Below are positions 23,507 through 27,223 of a DNA stretch of 27,223 nt, piece after piece (the first letter of the stretch is position 1; each line of letters starts with the position of its first letter). Under the pieces are notes generated by a model. That model did not search any database and was not told where the DNA came from. It was given only the letters and a program-made list of their open reading frames with translations. The stretch covers positions 1 to 27,223 of the forward strand of contig JAEWGA010000068.1 of assembly GCA_023388555.1 (NCBI GenBank), given 5' to 3'. Source of the stretch: Bacteroidota bacterium. Lineage in GTDB: Bacteria; Bacteroidota; Bacteroidia; Bacteroidales; Porphyromonadaceae. The position numbers were made by a program, and so were the translations under genes.

Positions 23507-24226
23507 TTATTTCAGTTCATTAACATAGTAACAAATGCGTCCTCCTTCGCCTCCTATTTGGGCATTGGGAGCGCGCCAGCTTACCAGCTGTATTTTAAAG
23601 TAACGCTCCCCGTCGGCAGTCCGCACAACGTATGTGTGGTAGGAAAGGGTGTAAACGGGGGGTGGCCCGGCAAACGAGATAGCCTCACATAAAACGGGGT
23701 TTGCCGATGTTATTTGTGTTGCGGGCCCTCGGTTGGGGTCGAACCAAGGGTACAAACTGGGGTCCTTCCCTTCTTTTATCAGCTGCCGTTGCCAATCTCG
23801 TTCCGACATAGTCACAGCTATCGTAGAGTCGTTATCCGGCACAAAGGTTTTATTCATCACCTGCTGTTTGGTTGTCCACCTGTTGTAGTTTCCGTACCCC
23901 AGGTCCGCTGCTCCGCCTTTCCCTATACCGCTGGAGCCGCTATTAGTTCGTAGCCTATAACCACAAAAAGCTATATCCCAATCCATAGCCACAGAGCCTT
24001 TTTTCTGGTTTCCCTCTATCACCTCTCTATTTGGAGCTTCTTCGTTATAAGTTTTACCGGTACGCAAATTTATGTATAGCCAATCGTTTGTTACCCCATT
24101 AATATACCCTGTGGGGCGCGGCAGTATTTTCCCAGTGAAAGGCTCGGCGTTGTAAGAGACGCACGAGGGTAACACTGCTACCAAAGCAGTAACTATAAGG
24201 TATTGTAACAAAAAGGAGCGTTTCAT
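23507..24226 (-). CDS. HmuY-like heme-binding lipoprotein
   Basis: A 239-residue lipoprotein with a signal peptide ending at Cys22 (VLPSC). The body matches the HmuY pattern: NDWLYINLRTGKTYN, then AMDWDIAFCGYRLRTNSG followed by a Gly-rich GSSGIGKGGAADLGYG, and near the end YHTYVVRTADGERYFKIQLV. In P. gingivalis, HmuY is a surface or secreted hemophore that takes heme from host proteins and passes it to the receptor HmuR. The axial ligands there are two histidines, while other members use methionine; I cannot assign the ligands here. The start overlaps the receptor stop codon by 4 bases (ATGA), so the two are translationally coupled, in reverse order to hmuY-hmuR of P. gingivalis. At 239 residues it is slightly longer than HmuY. 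Confidence 0.83.
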   Translation of the reverse strand: MKRSFLLQYLIVTALVAVLPSCVSYNAEPFTGKILPRPTGYINGVTNDWLYINLRTGKTYNEEAPNREVIEGNQKKGSVAMDWDIAFCGYRLRTNSGSSGIGKGGAADLGYGNYNRWTTKQQVMNKTFVPDNDSTIAVTMSERDWQRQLIKEGKDPSLYPWFDPNRGPATQITSANPVLCEAISFAGPPPVYTLSYHTYVVRTADGERYFKIQLVSWRAPNAQIGGEGGRICYYVNELK

Positions 24227-26586
24227 CTCTTAGTATGTAATAAGCCCAGAAACTGGTCCAGCAAAACTTCCAACTGCACATAGCCCCGGATGCCAGCGGT
24301 AGCGGGCACGTTAAACATTGTAATACCCGAACCTAAGGTTTTAGGAATGTAATTAAACAAGTTATTAACCCCTACCTGCAAGCGCAACTTATCGTAAAAC
24401 GTTTGCGTTACGGCTAAGTTACACAACATATAAGGGGGAAGAGTACAGCGGAAGTAGGCGTCCTTGTTCTCTCCATCAAAGGAGATTCGGTCCTGTATAT
24501 CAAATATTTTAGTACCCATAAAAGCGCACGAGAGGGTAGCCCCCAGTTTCCAGTTTTTCCTTTCCGTTTTATAGTCCAGGCTGGCTGTGGCAGCATGGGG
24601 CGATGTAGTGTTTATCCTTAACCCGTCCAATGGGCTTACATAAACATAGCTATACGAGCCATTAAGGGTAAAGTGGTTAAGGAAGTTCCACCTTAACAGC
24701 AAGTCCAAACCAGCTATTCGTTGGTATGGCAGGTTAGTGTACTCAAAGTTGTATTGCATATCATATATGCGCCACACCCCTTCTATTTTGTTTTTGTACT
24801 GGTTGATGTATGCGTTGGCCGAGGCAAAGAAGTTTTTGTCCGAGTATTCTGCCCCTCCCGAAATGTATATATTACGTTCGGGTTGCAGGTTTTCGTTACC
24901 TCTAATCATGAACATACCTAAGTGGTCCCAATTAAAAAACAGCTCCTTAATACCTGGCGAGCGGTACCCTAAGGAGTAGTTACCACGCAAAGACCACTGC
25001 GGTGTTGGCGACCACTTAACAGCCAGTTTAGGCATGGCCATAAGGCCGAACACTTTGGAAAAGTTGGTACGCAGCCCCATTGTAGCCATATACTGGTCCG
25101 AAATGGTCCACTCATCCTGTAAAAAGTACTCGGTTTCGCGCAAGGCTCTGTTAAGCATGGTGTCGTCACCTTGTCCGCTAAAGCGGTCGCTGGTGATATC
25201 GTCGGAGATATGTTCTACGCCAAACACCAACGAGTGCCCTTTAAAGAAATTGCTGGTTATTAGCAGTCGGGGCTGTATTATTTTGCTATCGTACACTTTA
25301 TTACGGGTATCGATGCGTTCGTGGCGTTTGAACCTATCGTAAAAATCGGAATGCAGGCTTGCTGTAAGTTTAAACCAGTTTTTGTACTCCCATGCCACCT
25401 TTGCCCCCAAGGTATAATCTCTGGTTTGGGTAAAGGAGAGGTCCTGCAGCAAGTCGTACATATTCATAAAGAAGGCATTGCCATATACCAAAAAGCTAAG
25501 GCCAGGCACGGGGTCGCAAAATATTTTCTGCGAAAGGGAGAGATGCTCGGTCCCCTCTATACCCAAGGGGGGGCGTGGGTAGGTACCTACCACCACCTTA
25601 TCTTCGGGAAGGAAGGGGTTAGCTTCGGCCGTGTAAACTTTAATATCGTTCTCCTTTTGGTATAGGTAATAGGCGTCGGTCGAGCTGTACCAGGCGTCGG
25701 TTTGACTTGTCCATATACCCTTATGAGCCCCTGCCGACAGCCATGCTTGGGCATTGGGTTTATCCGCATTCTTTTCAAACATATACAGGAAGTCCTGCGG
25801 ATGGGGGTTGGTGTAATTCCTTTGGTTCATTTGTTCCCACCGGCCACCAACCTGTATATCCCAGGGGCGTGTTGTCTTCTTTGTAATTAGGTTGATAACT
25901 GCGCCCGAGGCCCGGCTCCCATAAAGGGTAGAGCTTGCCCCTTTTACAATCTCTATCCGGTCCAAGGCGTGCAAGTTAAAACGCTCATAATCCAAGTTAC
26001 CAGCCATATCTCCGGTCATACGCTCGCCATCCATCAGGAACAAGATGTGGCGAGCATCCAGGCCTTGCATCGATATTTCGTTACCAAAGCCCACCTTCTG
26101 GATAGTAAGCCCAGGCGTTTCGTGCTGTAACACCTGCTGGATATTACTATAGCCGGCATCCAGCATTTTTTGTTTGCCTATAACCTGAGTTAATACCGGG
26201 CTAAGTTTAACAGGGCGGGGGGCCGAAGAGCCTTGCACTTCCACCTCGGATAACGCTTGTACGTCCTCCTCCATGTATACCGTTAATGTGGTAACATCTT
26301 GGGGTATTACACCGTTCTTGGTTTTAAACCCCATATAACTCACTTGGTAGTAATATGGGGTTTCGTTTGCTTTAAGGTGTAGCATAGCCACCCCCTGGGT
26401 GTTGGTAAGCACACGCTGGGGGTGAGTAAGCTCAGGGGTTGAGGCATAAGAAACGCTTACCGACACCAAGGGCCGCAAGCTCTCTTTTTCCAACAACTTT
26501 AATGCTACCGAGCGTTGTGCATGCGCAAAACAACAGCAATAGCACAGTACAATACCCAATAGGGGCAAAACACGTAATTTGGTCAT
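24223..26586 (-). CDS. TonB-dependent outer-membrane receptor, heme type (HmuR-like)
   Basis: A 787-residue receptor. A signal peptide (LPLLGIVLCYCCCFAHAQ, to about residue 24) precedes a carboxypeptidase-regulatory-like beta domain (about 27-108), a possible TonB box (SEVEVQG), a plug (about 125-235, with SMQGLDARHILFLMDGERM and GASSTLYGSRASGAVINLIT) and a beta-barrel. Heme-receptor boxes are in the barrel: YRSP at 541-544, His555 in WDHLGMF and NENL at 564-567. In P. gingivalis HmuR I recall YRAP 420-423, His434 and NPDL 442-445; the box-to-His spacing is identical and the His-to-NxxL spacing differs by one. The frame extends two codons upstream to a TTG, but the ATG at 26586 is the better start. 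It lies 19 bases after the lipoprotein gene. Confidence 0.9.
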   Translation of the reverse strand: MTKLRVLPLLGIVLCYCCCFAHAQRSVALKLLEKESLRPLVSVSVSYASTPELTHPQRVLTNTQGVAMLHLKANETPYYYQVSYMGFKTKNGVIPQDVTTLTVYMEEDVQALSEVEVQGSSAPRPVKLSPVLTQVIGKQKMLDAGYSNIQQVLQHETPGLTIQKVGFGNEISMQGLDARHILFLMDGERMTGDMAGNLDYERFNLHALDRIEIVKGASSTLYGSRASGAVINLITKKTTRPWDIQVGGRWEQMNQRNYTNPHPQDFLYMFEKNADKPNAQAWLSAGAHKGIWTSQTDAWYSSTDAYYLYQKENDIKVYTAEANPFLPEDKVVVGTYPRPPLGIEGTEHLSLSQKIFCDPVPGLSFLVYGNAFFMNMYDLLQDLSFTQTRDYTLGAKVAWEYKNWFKLTASLHSDFYDRFKRHERIDTRNKVYDSKIIQPRLLITSNFFKGHSLVFGVEHISDDITSDRFSGQGDDTMLNRALRETEYFLQDEWTISDQYMATMGLRTNFSKVFGLMAMPKLAVKWSPTPQWSLRGNYSLGYRSPGIKELFFNWDHLGMFMIRGNENLQPERNIYISGGAEYSDKNFFASANAYINQYKNKIEGVWRIYDMQYNFEYTNLPYQRIAGLDLLLRWNFLNHFTLNGSYSYVYVSPLDGLRINTTSPHAATASLDYKTERKNWKLGATLSCAFMGTKIFDIQDRISFDGENKDAYFRCTLPPYMLCNLAVTQTFYDKLRLQVGVNNLFNYIPKTLGSGITMFNVPATAGIRGYVQLEVLLDQFLGLLHTKR

Positions 26587-26605
26587 TGGCAAAACAGCAA
26601 GAGGG

Positions 26606-27223
26606 TCAGTTTATACCTCGCTTCTTTTTCTCGGCCGCCAAATCCTTTTCGTATTGGGCAAACTCCTCCTCGTACCTATCGATACGTTTTTTATCTATTT
26701 TTTGTCGGAAACATTGAGAAGTCACATTGAACATATTATAATTGATGGAAAACTCTATTTCCTGGGTGTTGGTGTTGAAGTAACCGAGTATTGATGCTCC
26801 CGACTTTTCTTCTTTCTTGGTAGTTAATTTTTTTTCCTCGAAGGCTATCTTACCATTCTCGCCCGAAAATTTCACCCACCCCTCTCCTTGAAACTTAGCA
26901 TCTTGTTTCTCGAAGCTATTAAGGGTAAGTATTTTAGAGCGGCAGGAAAAGTATATAATGAAGGGCATTTTGCCTACCGAGAAGTCTCTTAGGACAACCG
27001 TCATTGTATCATCGTTGTTCCATTTAAACTCATATTTTGCGGGGCATCCGGTAGGTAGGAGTGTTCTGTCCTCTACCCCTATTTTTGCTTTGGTGGATAA
27101 AACTATATCGCCCGTTAAAACCTGTTTTACCTTTTCCACATCCGAATTGTTCACAGGCTTTACAACATCTTTCTTACAAGCAGAAAAAGCCACCAAAGCC
27201 GTTAGCAGGAGGAGTAGGACTGG
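26606..27223 (-). CDS. Putative surface lipoprotein of the heme locus, 5' end outside the window
   Basis: At least 205 residues, open to the right edge. The visible N-terminus is the hydrophobic end of a signal peptide (VLLLLLTALVAFSAC), and the lipobox Cys is followed by KKD, a charged tail seen on many exported Bacteroidota lipoproteins. After that come about 190 residues without a family I recognise: a beta-rich section with YEFKWNNDDTMTVVL, cysteines in PTGCPAKY, YFSCRSK and TSQCFRQ, and a Lys/Glu-rich, probably coiled-coil end (DRYEEEFAQYEKDLAAEKKK). It is the first visible gene of the heme operon, 19 bases before the receptor, and is probably co-transcribed with it. Its promoter must lie to the right of the window. 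Confidence 0.75.
   Translation of the reverse strand, partial: PVLLLLLTALVAFSACKKDVVKPVNNSDVEKVKQVLTGDIVLSTKAKIGVEDRTLLPTGCPAKYEFKWNNDDTMTVVLRDFSVGKMPFIIYFSCRSKILTLNSFEKQDAKFQGEGWVKFSGENGKIAFEEKKLTTKKEEKSGASILGYFNTNTQEIEFSINYNMFNVTSQCFRQKIDKKRIDRYEEEFAQYEKDLAAEKKKRGIN

Overview
The window is chromosomal DNA of a member of Bacteroidota, most likely order Bacteroidales and near the Porphyromonas/Paludibacter side. The pointers are gene content (a dipeptidyl peptidase IV whose catalytic spacing equals that of Porphyromonas gingivalis, a DUF5117/5118-type zinc metalloprotease, a HmuR/HmuY-like heme locus, a FatA-type thioesterase), promoters of the Bacteroidota form TTTG-N~20-TAnnTTTG, and starts without clear Shine-Dalgarno sequences. 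The placement is inferred from motifs, not from a database search. I see no IS element, prophage, CRISPR array or integron.

Layout. (1) 1-5528, minus strand: dpp4, lipA, a lactonase-like lipoprotein, a XerC/D recombinase and the start of hpf, all read leftwards. (2) 5529-5902: a divergent intergenic region with promoter elements facing both ways and a G-rich, folded centre. (3) 5903-17383, plus strand: a secreted zinc metalloprotease, a GH29 alpha-L-fucosidase, an acyl-ACP thioesterase, tadA, pdxJ, exbB-exbD-tonB, a DJ-1/PfpI protein, a DUF805 membrane protein and topB. (4) 17398-18462, minus: a glycosyltransferase convergent with topB. (5) 18787-20394, plus: ATP-dependent PEP carboxykinase with its own promoter and terminator. 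(6) 20395-21097: a G-poor spacer and a minus-strand initiator tRNA with a near-consensus promoter and a terminator. (7) 21098-27223, minus: a five-gene operon of a lipoprotein (cut by the window edge), a TonB-dependent receptor with heme-receptor motifs, a HmuY-like lipoprotein, an uncharacterised multi-pass membrane protein and a PepSY-type membrane protein.

How the parts fit. ExbB-ExbD-TonB can energise the outer-membrane receptor of region 7, which with the HmuY-like lipoprotein looks like a heme capture system. The two inner-membrane proteins encoded after it are the least understood part of the window. DPP IV, the secreted metalloprotease and the fucosidase fit a life on host or dietary glycoproteins. 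PckA fits the phosphoenolpyruvate-carboxylating mixed-acid fermentation usual in this group.

The most interesting observations are the heme operon with its uncharacterised partners, the visible internal duplication in the PepSY-type protein, three intrinsic terminators that sit only 11-24 bases before a start codon, and a 13-base tandem repeat in the tonB coding region that would shift the frame if it changed copy number.
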